Part shown: piece by piece, positions 8,389 through 17,199 of the stretch
Layout of the letters: the number at the start of each line of letters is the position of its first letter
Numbering within the stretch: position 1 is the stretch's first letter
Origin: Paenibacillus thalictri
GTDB taxonomy: Bacteria; Bacillota; Bacilli; Paenibacillales; NBRC-103111
DNA: 64,000 bases
Direction: 5' to 3'
Assembly (NCBI RefSeq): GCF_004307995.1
Contig: NZ_SIRE01000006.1
Coordinates: 186,001-250,000, forward strand
The notes under the pieces: model-generated
Databases searched by the model: none
What the model was told of the DNA's origin: nothing
What the model saw: the letters and a program-made list of their open reading frames with translations, nothing else
Made by a program: the position numbers and the translations under genes

Positions 8389-9558
8389 TTAGTCCCTCCC
8401 CAATATACAAACGGATGTCGCGGATAGCTGTCCGCCTGTACCGTTTACAAGTGCGATTTTTGCATCTACGACCTGCCGCAGATCGCATTCTCCGCGCAGC
8501 TGCCTTACGGCTTCGATCAGAAGGAAGATGCCATACATCCCGGGGTGGGCATAGGATAACCCTCCGCCATTTGTATTCATAGGCAAATCCCCGCCCGGAG
8601 CTGTTCTTTGATTCGCTACCAATGGCCCGCTTTCGCCTGGCTTGCAGAATCCAAGCGCCTCCAGGGTAATAAGGGGAGTGATCGTAAAGGAGTCGTATAT
8701 TTCCAACACATCTATATCATCATGTGTAACTCCAGCCATTTCAAATGCGGTCTTTCCTGATTGAGCGGCGGAAGACGTTGTCAGATCAGGCATCGCCTGT
8801 ATGGACCAATGCGACTGAGACTCTCCTTGTCCCAGCACCCATACGGGAGCTTTCCTGCAGTCTCCTGCGCGTTCAGCCGATACAATAACAACGGCCCCCG
8901 CCCCGTCTGTCACTAGACAGCAATCAAGTTTACGCAGCGGGTCGCAGATCATCGGAGAATTGAGGACCTCATCGACCGTTAAAGGGTCGCGCAGGGTAGC
9001 CTGAGGATTCAATTGGGCCCATTTTCTTGCCGAAACAGCTACCTCCGCCAGTTGTTCCGGGGTTGTACCGTATTGATGCATATGCCGATGTGTGGCCATC
9101 GCATAAGCGCCTGCAGGAAATGGCAGCCCAAACGGCGTTTCATATTGCATAGTCAAAAAAGGCGGCCTTCCATCCAAGCTGCGCGACTTTTGAGAACGCT
9201 GCGTACTTCCAAATACGATTAAAGCTACTTCACATTTTCCAGCTTGAATCGCCGCAGCCGCATGTCCAACGTGCGCTTCAAAGGAAGAACCTCCAATATT
9301 CGTCGAATCTAAGTATTTAGGCGTAATGCCTAAATATTCAGCCACTACGGCGGAGGGGTGTGCTCCGACGCCCGGAGTCCCCCAGTTGCCAGCCACAAAT
9401 ATCCCGTCCACATCCTTTTTTTCCAACCCGGCATCTTCAAGTGCGCTTTTTGCTGCCAAAGCCTGGATCTGAAGGACAGACATTCCGTTTTTTACTTTGC
9501 CATTCTCCAGTTCAACGTCACCGACGCCAACAATGGCTGTCATATCTTTCATCTTCAT
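8389..9558 (-). CDS. SCP2/Ltp2-like thiolase-fold protein without the catalytic cysteine
   Basis: 389 residues, the usual length for thiolase-fold proteins. N-terminal half: ALEDAGLEKKDVDGIFV and, at residues 87-92, NIGGSS where degradative thiolases have their acyl-accepting Cys. C-terminal half: EIYDSF (Tyr 288) and GGGLSYAHPGMYG (Tyr 336, His 338). Loss of the Cys with retention of these Tyr residues resembles Ltp2-type retro-aldol enzymes more than true thiolases, and pairing with a DUF35 protein points the same way. It probably cleaves or forms a C-C bond in an acyl-CoA; this is inference. The start ATG at 9558 overlaps the biotin carboxylase stop and has GGAGG seven bases upstream. Confidence 0.85.
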   Translation of the reverse strand: MKMKDMTAIVGVGDVELENGKVKNGMSVLQIQALAAKSALEDAGLEKKDVDGIFVAGNWGTPGVGAHPSAVVAEYLGITPKYLDSTNIGGSSFEAHVGHAAAAIQAGKCEVALIVFGSTQRSQKSRSLDGRPPFLTMQYETPFGLPFPAGAYAMATHRHMHQYGTTPEQLAEVAVSARKWAQLNPQATLRDPLTVDEVLNSPMICDPLRKLDCCLVTDGAGAVVIVSAERAGDCRKAPVWVLGQGESQSHWSIQAMPDLTTSSAAQSGKTAFEMAGVTHDDIDVLEIYDSFTITPLITLEALGFCKPGESGPLVANQRTAPGGDLPMNTNGGGLSYAHPGMYGIFLLIEAVRQLRGECDLRQVVDAKIALVNGTGGQLSATSVCILGRD

Positions 9559-10895
9559 TTTTTAGCCTCCAGCCATTTCGTGTTATAGTTGCCTTTAATG
9601 AAATCAGGATTCGCCAATATTTCCAAGTGAAGCGGAATCGTCGTCTTTATTCCCGAGATGATAAAGGTGCTGAGTGCTGCCCGCAGTTTATCAATGGCCT
9701 GCTCCCTATTATCGCCTTTGACTATCACTTTCCCGATTAACGAATCATAATATGGCGGAACTTTATAGCCGCTATAACAAAACGTATCTACACGAATACC
9801 CAATCCGCCAGGAACAATGAATGTATCGATTAAGCCTGGAGAAGGGGCAAAGGATTTTTCCGGATCTTCGGCATTAACTCGACTTTCGATGCTGTGGCCC
9901 GAGAAAGAAATATCACTTTGTTTAATGCGCAATTCCTTGCCTTCGCTTACCCTTATTTGCTCCCGTACGATATCGATTCCCGTTACCATCTCCGTTACCG
10001 GATGCTCTACTTGAATCCGTGTATTCATTTCAATAAAATAATAACAATTCCTATCCATATCTACGAGAAACTCAATCGTTCCGGCATTTGTATAACCGGT
10101 TCCCTTACAGATTTTGATTGCATCTTCATATAATTTATTTTTCATTTCACCCGAGACAAAGTGGCAAGGCGTTTCTTCTATGAGTTTCTGATGACGCCTT
10201 TGTACGGAACAATCTCGTTCCCCCAAATGCAATATATTGCCATAATGATCTGCCAGAACTTGTACTTCCACATGTCTCGCATTGTTGATATACCTTTCAA
10301 TGTAAACCGAACTGTCGCCAAACGCTGACCCTGCTTCTTTTTTAGCCTCTTTTAAGGCTAACTCCATTTCTTGGGCATTGTTGACAATTCTCATCCCTTT
10401 GCCTCCGCCGCCGGCAGAAGCTTTGATTAAGAGAGGAAAATCCAATGAGCCGGCAAGCACATCATCTGTCTTTTCAAGCGAGCCCTCCGTACCTTCAATG
10501 ACAGGGATCCCTAAGCTTTTGGCTGTATTGCGGGCTTCAATTTTGTTCCCCATTAATTTCATATTTTCAGCAGACGGACCGATAAAAGTGATTCCTTCCT
10601 CGCGGCATCTTTCAACAAATTTTGCATTTTCGGCCAGGAATCCATACCCCGGATGAATGGCATCTGCCTTGTGAGACAGAGCTGCGGCGATTAACGTATC
10701 GATATTCAAATAACTTAATTGGGCGGGAGCCGGGCCGATACATACGGCTTTGTCTGCAAGGAGCGCATGCTGTGACTGGCTGTCTTCCTTGGAATAAACC
10801 GCAACGGTTTCTATGCCCATTTCTTTGCAGGTTCGGATGATCCTTACAGCAATTTCTCCTCGGTTCGCGATTAAAATCTTTCGTATCTTCCTCAT
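9555..10895 (-). CDS. Biotin carboxylase subunit (cluster-specific)
   Basis: 446 residues, the standard length of a free-standing biotin carboxylase. [16 protein letters not shown] opens the N-terminal domain, the glycine-rich ATP loop KASAGGGGKGM lies at about residues 158-168, and the catalytic core includes [15 protein letters not shown] and [14 protein letters not shown]. It carboxylates biotin on the carrier with ATP and bicarbonate. It is distinct from the fatty-acid AccC at 38168-39526, which it resembles in outline. Its start overlaps the stop of carboxyltransferase copy 1 by four bases and its end overlaps the thiolase-like gene by four bases, so translation is coupled across the three genes. 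Confidence 0.93.
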   Translation of the reverse strand: MRKIRKILIANRGEIAVRIIRTCKEMGIETVAVYSKEDSQSQHALLADKAVCIGPAPAQLSYLNIDTLIAAALSHKADAIHPGYGFLAENAKFVERCREEGITFIGPSAENMKLMGNKIEARNTAKSLGIPVIEGTEGSLEKTDDVLAGSLDFPLLIKASAGGGGKGMRIVNNAQEMELALKEAKKEAGSAFGDSSVYIERYINNARHVEVQVLADHYGNILHLGERDCSVQRRHQKLIEETPCHFVSGEMKNKLYEDAIKICKGTGYTNAGTIEFLVDMDRNCYYFIEMNTRIQVEHPVTEMVTGIDIVREQIRVSEGKELRIKQSDISFSGHSIESRVNAEDPEKSFAPSPGLIDTFIVPGGLGIRVDTFCYSGYKVPPYYDSLIGKVIVKGDNREQAIDKLRAALSTFIISGIKTTIPLHLEILANPDFIKGNYNTKWLEAKK

Positions 10896-12349
10896 TTTCC
10901 TGCTCCTAGTTTTATTTTCATCGACCCGGATCTGATGTTGACATAACCGAGGTCTTTGGATTTAGTCAATGATTCGAATATTTTCGTAATTGGATCATTC
11001 AGAAGATGATATTGGGTGTTCATCGGTCCTGCCTTTTTCATCTCATCCACGTGCGAGCCTTTAATCATGAATCGGAGCAGCCTTTCCTCATCCGTTGCAT
11101 TCGAATATTGCTTTCTTAATTGCGGCAACGCATTGGGCAGCGGCTCCCGTGTAAGAGGGATCGTTTTGGAACCATTTTCAACGATTTTATCGAGAATATT
11201 GCCGTCAATCGGAGCAATCAATTTGCCGTAATGACCCAAAACATATTTTTTCACTTCATCCGGGATGATTTTATAGCGCTCTCCGTGTAAAACGTTCAAC
11301 ACCGCTTGGGTTCCTACCAATTGGGAGAAAGGAGTAACCATAATCGGCCATGCAAGCTCTTCTCTGATGATCGATATTTCGTGCAATACCTCATGATATC
11401 GATCTTTAATACCCGCTTGTTCCAATTGGTATATTAGATTGGTTAGCATTCCGCCTGGAATTTGATGTTTGTAATGAAAGGCATCATACTCCATTGGTAC
11501 CCCTTCCGGAAACCCTTCTCTGTCGGCTACTTCTTTAAAATGTTGTTCAATTTCACGAATAAACCGGTCATTAATATTCACTTTATAATTCATATCTCTT
11601 AAATTTCTCGAGAGAGTTTGAATCGCTGGCATAGCGCACCCGTTGGCCAGGGGCGCAACTCCGGTATGTATTGCATCAGCCCCACATTTTACGGCTTCCA
11701 AATAAACGAGGGGCGCGAGCCCGGTGGAGCAGTGGCTATGCACTTCAAGGGGGATCTCACCCAAGGCCTTTTTTAATGCAGGGATCAATGTCCTGATCCG
11801 GTCAGGCGTTAACAACCCGCCTGCATCTTTTAACATAACGGCATCCACTTGCACTTTTTTCAAAAGCTCCGTTACCCGGTTTACATAAAGTTTATCGGTA
11901 TGAATCGGGCTGTCGCAATAAACAAAAGCCGCTACTGCGGATACTCCCAGCTTTTTAGTTTGAATTAAGGTGTCGACGATATTATGATTATCCAGCAGCC
12001 CATCATAAGCTGTAATTCTCCGAAACCCGTTCTCGACCATTTTTTCCACGAATAACTCGACCACATCATCAGGAGCTGCGTCAAAACCTATTAAGTTATT
12101 GCTCCTCATCCAGCCGCCGATGGGAGCATCCAATCTCTTGCTTACCAGACGTACTCTTTCCCATGGGTCTTCCCTTAAATATCTGACGCACGAATCAAAA
12201 TGAGCCATAGCCATTAAGTCTATTGCTTCATATCCCGCCTGATTGATTTGGTCCAGTACCGGATACATCATAGCCGTTGTCATTCTTGTCGCCCACAAGC
12301 TCTGATGGGCATCACGTAATGTTTGATCGATGATTTTGACTTCTCTCAT
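10892..12349 (-). CDS. Biotin-dependent carboxyltransferase subunit, PycB/OadA/5S type (copy 1)
   Basis: 485 residues, start ATG after GGGAGGAG. Same architecture as the copy at 6423-7871, with long identical runs (for example FHYKHQIPGGMLTNL and the C-terminal GSHVDEMKKAGP). It keeps the canonical DQTLRDAHQSLWATR, the MLKDAGG lysine and the metal-binding HSH. No biotin domain is fused. It sits between the biotin carrier gene and the biotin carboxylase gene, so this copy most likely makes up the core enzyme with them, equivalent to a three-part pyruvate carboxylase or a 2-oxo acid transcarboxylase. Whether both copies enter one complex or serve different acceptors is unknown. Confidence 0.92.
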   Translation of the reverse strand: MREVKIIDQTLRDAHQSLWATRMTTAMMYPVLDQINQAGYEAIDLMAMAHFDSCVRYLREDPWERVRLVSKRLDAPIGGWMRSNNLIGFDAAPDDVVELFVEKMVENGFRRITAYDGLLDNHNIVDTLIQTKKLGVSAVAAFVYCDSPIHTDKLYVNRVTELLKKVQVDAVMLKDAGGLLTPDRIRTLIPALKKALGEIPLEVHSHCSTGLAPLVYLEAVKCGADAIHTGVAPLANGCAMPAIQTLSRNLRDMNYKVNINDRFIREIEQHFKEVADREGFPEGVPMEYDAFHYKHQIPGGMLTNLIYQLEQAGIKDRYHEVLHEISIIREELAWPIMVTPFSQLVGTQAVLNVLHGERYKIIPDEVKKYVLGHYGKLIAPIDGNILDKIVENGSKTIPLTREPLPNALPQLRKQYSNATDEERLLRFMIKGSHVDEMKKAGPMNTQYHLLNDPITKIFESLTKSKDLGYVNIRSGSMKIKLGAGK

Positions 12350-12372
12350 GTTCTCCTCCCTTTACTGTTGTC

Positions 12373-12918
12373 TCAAATGGGTTCTAAAACAAATAACGGT
12401 TGATCATACTCCACCATTTCTCCATCGGAAACAAGAATGTCTGCAATCCGTCCTTTTTTTCCGGCAGAAATCGAATTAAACAGTTTCATTACTTCAATTA
12501 GACAAACGGTATCGGCGGCTTCAACCACATCGCCAACTTCCGCATAAACAGGCTCATCGGGCGACGGCTTTCTGAAAAAGGTTCCCAACATCGGAGCTTT
12601 TACGATGATGTGATCTTCTGTATAATTATTTTGGGAAAGGCTTTCATTTTTTTGTTTATCTTCTGCCTTATTAATGATCTGCTTTCGCTCACTTTGTTTT
12701 TCTTGTTCTGAGATTTCTTTTGTTTCAGCCACGGAATTAGCGGCATATTTTAAGTTCGAACGATCATCGATCATGAAATTTTCTTTTAATAATCGAACAT
12801 CCATATCACGCTTAATTAACGTTAATTCAACGCCATCAACCGCCAAATTCAAATATCCATAATCCGAATCATTGACCAGGTTCAAAATATTGATGATTTG
12901 CTTTTCATTTAAAGCCAT
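12373..12918 (-). CDS. Biotin carboxyl carrier protein (cluster-specific)
   Basis: 181 residues. The C-terminal ~75 residues form a biotinyl domain with the target lysine in EVMKLFNS (consensus EAMKM), followed by KKGRIADILVSDGEMVEYDQPLFVLEP. The N-terminal part resembles the AccB N-terminal domain, and a charged Glu/Lys/Gln-rich linker (about residues 60-105) joins the two. It should carry CO2 between the biotin carboxylase and carboxyltransferase genes immediately downstream. Its overall layout is that of AccB, so it could have arisen from the fatty-acid carrier; the true accB of the window is at 39745-40245. Confidence 0.9.
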   Translation of the reverse strand: MALNEKQIINILNLVNDSDYGYLNLAVDGVELTLIKRDMDVRLLKENFMIDDRSNLKYAANSVAETKEISEQEKQSERKQIINKAEDKQKNESLSQNNYTEDHIIVKAPMLGTFFRKPSPDEPVYAEVGDVVEAADTVCLIEVMKLFNSISAGKKGRIADILVSDGEMVEYDQPLFVLEPI

Positions 12919-12947
12919 ACAAAAACACCTCTTTCTTTATTTTGCAA

Positions 12948-13613
12948 CTAAACTACTAAGGGCTTTGGATCTTCTTTGATGATAAGTTTCGCTTCCGTCT
13001 TTTCCTGTAATTGGGCAATTGTCAGGCCTGGCACTAATTCTTTCAAAATCAACCCTTCTTCGGTTACATCGATTACCGCCAAATCGGTGTATATTCTTTT
13101 TACAACGTGAGGCGCGGTTAGAGGAAATGTGCACTTTTCTTTAATTTTGGGCTCCCCATTTTTTGTGGTGTGAGTCATGACAACAAACACATTTTTAGCC
13201 CCAACAGCCAGATCCATGGCCCCCCCAACACCGGGTATTGCATTCGGATCGGTGATCCAGTTCGCCAGATCGCCATCTTGCGAAACCTGCAGGGCGCCTA
13301 TAATCGAATAATCAATATGCCCTCCTCTTATCATGACAAAGGAGTCCGCGTGATTGACAAAAGATCCGCCCGGAACAAGAGTTACAGGCTGGGCGCTAAC
13401 ATTCATGAGATCATAGTCTTCTTCACCGGCGGCAGCGAGCGGACCTACCCCTAAGATACCGTTTTCATTTTGAAACATCACTTCTTTATCGCCGCTAATA
13501 TAGTTGCCGACTAATGTCGGGATGCCAATTCCCAAATTCACATAAGCCCCGTTTGGAATATCCATTGAACATCGTTTACTCATTTGCTCGTTCGTTAGCC
13601 TTGCCGCCATCAT
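12948..13613 (-). CDS. 3-oxoacid-type CoA-transferase subunit B
   Basis: 221 residues with the family start NGAYVNLGIGIPTLV and the active-site glutamate in ENGILGVGP (about residues 49-57), which becomes the glutamyl-CoA thioester, plus the GGAMDLAVGAK motif. With the A subunit (stop one base upstream) it moves CoA from succinyl-CoA or acetyl-CoA to a carboxylic acid. ScoB, AtoA and PcaJ are the nearest named types; substrate cannot be chosen between 3-oxo acids from sequence. In this cluster it probably activates the acid made by the upstream dehydratase and dehydrogenase. Confidence 0.92.
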   Translation of the reverse strand: MMAARLTNEQMSKRCSMDIPNGAYVNLGIGIPTLVGNYISGDKEVMFQNENGILGVGPLAAAGEEDYDLMNVSAQPVTLVPGGSFVNHADSFVMIRGGHIDYSIIGALQVSQDGDLANWITDPNAIPGVGGAMDLAVGAKNVFVVMTHTTKNGEPKIKEKCTFPLTAPHVVKRIYTDLAVIDVTEEGLILKELVPGLTIAQLQEKTEAKLIIKEDPKPLVV

Positions 13614-14285
13614 TTAATTCGCCCCCTTCTTCACCTCAATAATTCGGTCGACAAAGATGCCAGGCGTAACAATCACTTCCGGATCCAGAGGTTCATCCGT
13701 TAATTCATCAACCTCTGCAATAGTGATATTGCCCGCTGTGGCCATGCCTGGATTGTAGTTGCGGGCCGCCTTACGGTAAATCGTATTGCCCCACCGATCC
13801 GCTTTATATCCTTTGATGAAGGCAAAATCCGCTGTTATCGGATATTCCAGCACATATTTAACGCTATTCCATTCTTTCACTTCTTTCCCTTCAGCAAGAA
13901 GAGTATCGGTTCCCGTCCTTGTATAAAACCCTCCGATGCCTGCTCCGCCGGCTCGGATCCTTTCTGTTAACGTACCTTGAGGAACCACTTCCAGCTCAAT
14001 TTCTCCTTTTTCGTACATTTCTTTAAAAGATTGGCTTGTATTGGTTTTGGGGAAAGAGCAGATTACTTTATCGACTTGACGATTTTCAATTAATTTTGCG
14101 ATGCCGTCATACCCAAGTCCGGTATGATTTGTAATTAAGGTTAAGTTCTTTACATTCATCTCCAGCAATTTGTCAAGCAAATGTACAGGAACACCCGCAC
14201 CGGTCTGTCCTCCAACTAAGATGGACGCTCCATCCGAAACACCCGCCATCGCCTCTTCCAAATTTCCCACCTTTTTATTTATCAC
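13614..14285 (-). CDS. 3-oxoacid-type CoA-transferase subunit A
   Basis: 223 residues, GTG start behind AGAGGAG. The glycine-rich CoA-binding region ILVGGQTGAGVP lies near residue 25, with later ERIRAGGAGIGGFYTRTG, the family signature of ScoA/AtoD/PcaI proteins. Forms a heterotetramer with the B subunit, whose ATG follows at once. Together they supply acyl-CoA for the thiolase-like/DUF35 pair and perhaps for the carboxylase. Confidence 0.92.
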   Translation of the reverse strand: MINKKVGNLEEAMAGVSDGASILVGGQTGAGVPVHLLDKLLEMNVKNLTLITNHTGLGYDGIAKLIENRQVDKVICSFPKTNTSQSFKEMYEKGEIELEVVPQGTLTERIRAGGAGIGGFYTRTGTDTLLAEGKEVKEWNSVKYVLEYPITADFAFIKGYKADRWGNTIYRKAARNYNPGMATAGNITIAEVDELTDEPLDPEVIVTPGIFVDRIIEVKKGAN

Positions 14286-14303
14286 TTTATCCCACTCCTC
14301 TCA

Positions 14304-15572
14304 TCAAACGTTTGACATTGCCGGTTCGATTTTCTCTTTGGACTTAAGCGACTTATCCGGGTTAACGAACAAATACAATAACGAAGTGAATAACAAGACG
14401 GAACCTACCGTTATAAGCGAATTGCCAAAACCTTGCTCAACATTGCCTTTACCCGCAATGTCAATAATATAACCGGTTATAGCCGGACTAATAATGCCCG
14501 CCATATTCTGAACAGCTACAATGATACCGGAGAAAACAGCTGTACGTTCAGGAAGCTGATGGCTCATGACGATATGGGACATGGAAGCAATGACTGACGC
14601 CAAACCTGTCCCCACCCCAAACGCTATCACTGCCCATACCGGCGAGTGAGCCAAATAAAGAGTTGTAATGATCAGAGCTCCAACTGACATCCCTGATCCT
14701 ACGATTAATACACGTGCTGTTCGAAGATTGTGGGTTTTCTTGTATATCCGGTCGGAGATCACACCAAATACCAAGCCGGTAATCACCATGACTCCGCCGA
14801 TACTTGCTGAGGCCCATCCCATTTGTGTTGCCGACAATCCCGCTATTTTCACCAGATATAAGGGCATCCAGACAGACATCCATGTCAGGAGGAAAAAGTA
14901 TCCGAAGGATGCCAATAAAGTCAGGATGCATGTACGCGACAGCAAAATCGGGTAAAATTCCGACCACTTGAATTTAGTTTCCGGGGTACCGGCTTGCCTG
15001 TCACTTTCCAAATTTGAATTTTGTTTGGGTACAAATACAGTCCAAACGAAAAACACGACCAAACCGATAAGTCCGGAATAAATAAACGTGTGTTTCCATC
15101 CAGCCATTTGAATAAACATCACGATCAGCGGAGTCAGCGCAAAAGCTCCAATCCAGGCACCGGAATTAAAAATCGTTGCGGCTTTCCCGCGCATATTTTG
15201 GGGGAACCAGACAAACATCTCTTTAAACGCTGCCGGGCCAAATCCTCCTTCAGAAATGCCAAGAAGGGACCGGTACAGAAAAAGTGTCGTAAATCCAGAA
15301 ACGAAAAATCCTCCGGCTATTTGTATAATAGACCATGCCAGCAGCATATAGGATATAGCTCTATGGGATCCTAATTTGTCTGTAAAGGCCCCTATTAAAA
15401 TCGCGGCAATAGGAAAAGACCAATAAAACCCGCTGCCAATCAAGCCCAATTGTGTAAATGAAATCCCCAAATCCTTCATGATCGGCTCGGCAGCTAACCC
15501 TAAAATCGATTTATCAACAAAGTTAACGATAAGCGAAACAAACAGAACAGCCAGTACAAACCAACGTATCAA
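14304..15572 (-). CDS. MFS transporter, anion:cation symporter-like
   Basis: 422 residues with about 12 membrane segments. The loop GAFTDKLGSHRAIS between segments 2 and 3 and YRSLLGISEGGFGPA near segment 4 fit the ACS family (hexuronate, glucarate, phthalate and related organic acid importers). Translation starts at a TTG (15572) with GGGAG upstream. As the only transporter of the cluster it is the likely importer of the organic-acid substrate. Confidence 0.88.
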   Translation of the reverse strand: MIRWFVLAVLFVSLIVNFVDKSILGLAAEPIMKDLGISFTQLGLIGSGFYWSFPIAAILIGAFTDKLGSHRAISYMLLAWSIIQIAGGFFVSGFTTLFLYRSLLGISEGGFGPAAFKEMFVWFPQNMRGKAATIFNSGAWIGAFALTPLIVMFIQMAGWKHTFIYSGLIGLVVFFVWTVFVPKQNSNLESDRQAGTPETKFKWSEFYPILLSRTCILTLLASFGYFFLLTWMSVWMPLYLVKIAGLSATQMGWASASIGGVMVITGLVFGVISDRIYKKTHNLRTARVLIVGSGMSVGALIITTLYLAHSPVWAVIAFGVGTGLASVIASMSHIVMSHQLPERTAVFSGIIVAVQNMAGIISPAITGYIIDIAGKGNVEQGFGNSLITVGSVLLFTSLLYLFVNPDKSLKSKEKIEPAMSNV

Positions 15573-15819
15573 AATATGTCACTCCCTTGAATTAAAATAG
15601 CCTCTTATTATATGAAGGAGCTGCGATGTTGAAACTTATACGGAGTTATAGAGCCAATACATTGATGTTTTGTTCGTCAGTAAGTTTCCAACGTCTGTAC
15701 CACCTTCGATTGTTAAATACAAAACCAATGCCTGTTTGCAGTTCGATTCAAGATCCAAAATTCAGTGGTACAGGTTGGATAACCGGCTGTTCGTTGGAAT
15801 AATGGTGACTTATGCTGCT

Positions 15820-16593
15820 TTAATAGGCCGCAGACATGCCTCCGTCAATGGGAATCATAGCTCCGGTAATGAAGCCGGATTCATCGGATGCAAGAAACCT
15901 GACCAAACTCGCCACTTCCTCCGGTTTACCGAGACGTTTTGCAGGAATTTTGCTTGTCATGATATCGAAATGCTGCTGCGGATTTTCAGGATTGAGTTTC
16001 CTGGCCACTTCTTTTGTTATTTCCGTTACAACGGTTGCCGGACAGATCGCATTTACACGGATATTCAGCTCGGCATTCTCAGCTGCTGCCGTACGTGTTA
16101 AACCGACAACGGCATGTTTGCTGGCAACGTAGGCGCTTCGATTGCTGAACCCTCTCAATCCATGAACAGAAGCCGTATTAATTATGCTGCCGGACTTTTG
16201 TTTCTGCATGACTTGAAGAACATACTTTAACCCAAGAAAAACTCCCTTTGTATTCACAGACATGACACTGTCAAACATGGCTTCATCATATTCGCTTGTC
16301 GGTGTAACCGCGGCATCAATACCCGCATTGTTAAAAAACACATCAATTCGCCCAAATCTAGCTACTGCTTCATTTACATATTTTTGCACATCCTCGGATT
16401 TGGTGACATTTGCCGCTACAAAATGAACATCGGAAGCAACATCGCTTACTTCCTTAAGTGTCTTATTAGCAGCACTCTCGGTTAAGTCAACTAATACGAG
16501 TTTTGCACCTTCTTTGGCAAATCGAAGCGCTGTAGCGCCACCCAAACCTCCACCCGCACCGGTAATAAGTACAACTTTATTTTTCAATTCCAT
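15820..16593 (-). CDS. Short-chain dehydrogenase/reductase
   Basis: 257 residues, the classical SDR length. N-terminal TGAGGGLGGATALRF binds NAD(P); Asp in LVLVDLTE suggests NAD(H). NNAG, the catalytic Ser in NTASVHG, and YVASK (catalytic Tyr and Lys) are all present, and the C-terminal LASDESGFITGAMIPIDGG is typical. It should oxidise a hydroxy group of a pathway intermediate to a ketone. Start ATG follows AAGGAGAGG. There are 247 bp between it and the MFS gene and 186 bp between it and the aconitase X small subunit, neither with a recognisable promoter. Confidence 0.92.
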   Translation of the reverse strand: MELKNKVVLITGAGGGLGGATALRFAKEGAKLVLVDLTESAANKTLKEVSDVASDVHFVAANVTKSEDVQKYVNEAVARFGRIDVFFNNAGIDAAVTPTSEYDEAMFDSVMSVNTKGVFLGLKYVLQVMQKQKSGSIINTASVHGLRGFSNRSAYVASKHAVVGLTRTAAAENAELNIRVNAICPATVVTEITKEVARKLNPENPQQHFDIMTSKIPAKRLGKPEEVASLVRFLASDESGFITGAMIPIDGGMSAAY

Positions 16594-16779
16594 AAAATCC
16601 TCTCCTTGTAATTATATAGTCTCGCGGCATGCGCCGAGCTGGAAAAGATGATATTCCATTTTACAGTTTATGAACATCATGCCATTAGAACGTTCCGCCG
16701 AGCCTCAGTAAGCGTTTCCATAAAACAATAATTTTTGACTTTGTTATGTGTTTTTCCCTTGGTCTTGGAGACCTTTATG

Positions 16780-17199
16780 TTAACCCCTTGTATCGACTAT
16801 TAATTGGCGTTGTGAAGGGTCCACCTTCACCCAATCTAAAGTACGGATAGCATGATAATCGCTCTGACTTAACCCTTCTGCGATAGTCAAATTCGCGAAA
16901 ATGGCTCCTTGTACCATAACCGGGTTTGCGCGAATAAAGATGAGGGCAATTGGCGCTATGTCCATCTCTTTTAACGCATTCAAAGCCCAGCCTGCAGCCA
17001 CTCCTCCTCTCGCGAAGTCACACAATAGGATTTTCCCAGTCACTTTTTGGCCGTCCAATGGATGGCCGGGAAAGGAAAAATTGCCTGTTTCACGGTTTAA
17101 ATGATAACGAGGACTAAATCCCCCTCGGATCACTACCGCTTCTCCTTCAACTGTTGTGCCGTATGTAGAAGTCAAGGGAATGATGCTTATTCTAGACAC
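16780..17199 (-). CDS. Aconitase X small (swivel, DUF126) subunit
   Basis: 139 residues matching the swivelling domain of aconitase X: GGFSPRYHLNRETGNFSFPGHPLDGQ, then LLCDFARGG, and IAPIALIFIRANPVMVQGA. In the family the loop after the central beta strand normally reads GRGS(S/C)-x-GS and supplies a catalytic Ser; here it reads ARGGVAAG, without Ser. The GTG start lies within the end of the large-subunit gene, so translation is coupled. With the large subunit it should form a dehydratase; characterised members act on cis-3-hydroxy-L-proline or, in archaea, mevalonate 5-phosphate. The altered loop makes either activity uncertain. Confidence 0.8.
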   Translation of the reverse strand: MSRISIIPLTSTYGTTVEGEAVVIRGGFSPRYHLNRETGNFSFPGHPLDGQKVTGKILLCDFARGGVAAGWALNALKEMDIAPIALIFIRANPVMVQGAIFANLTIAEGLSQSDYHAIRTLDWVKVDPSQRQLIVDTRG

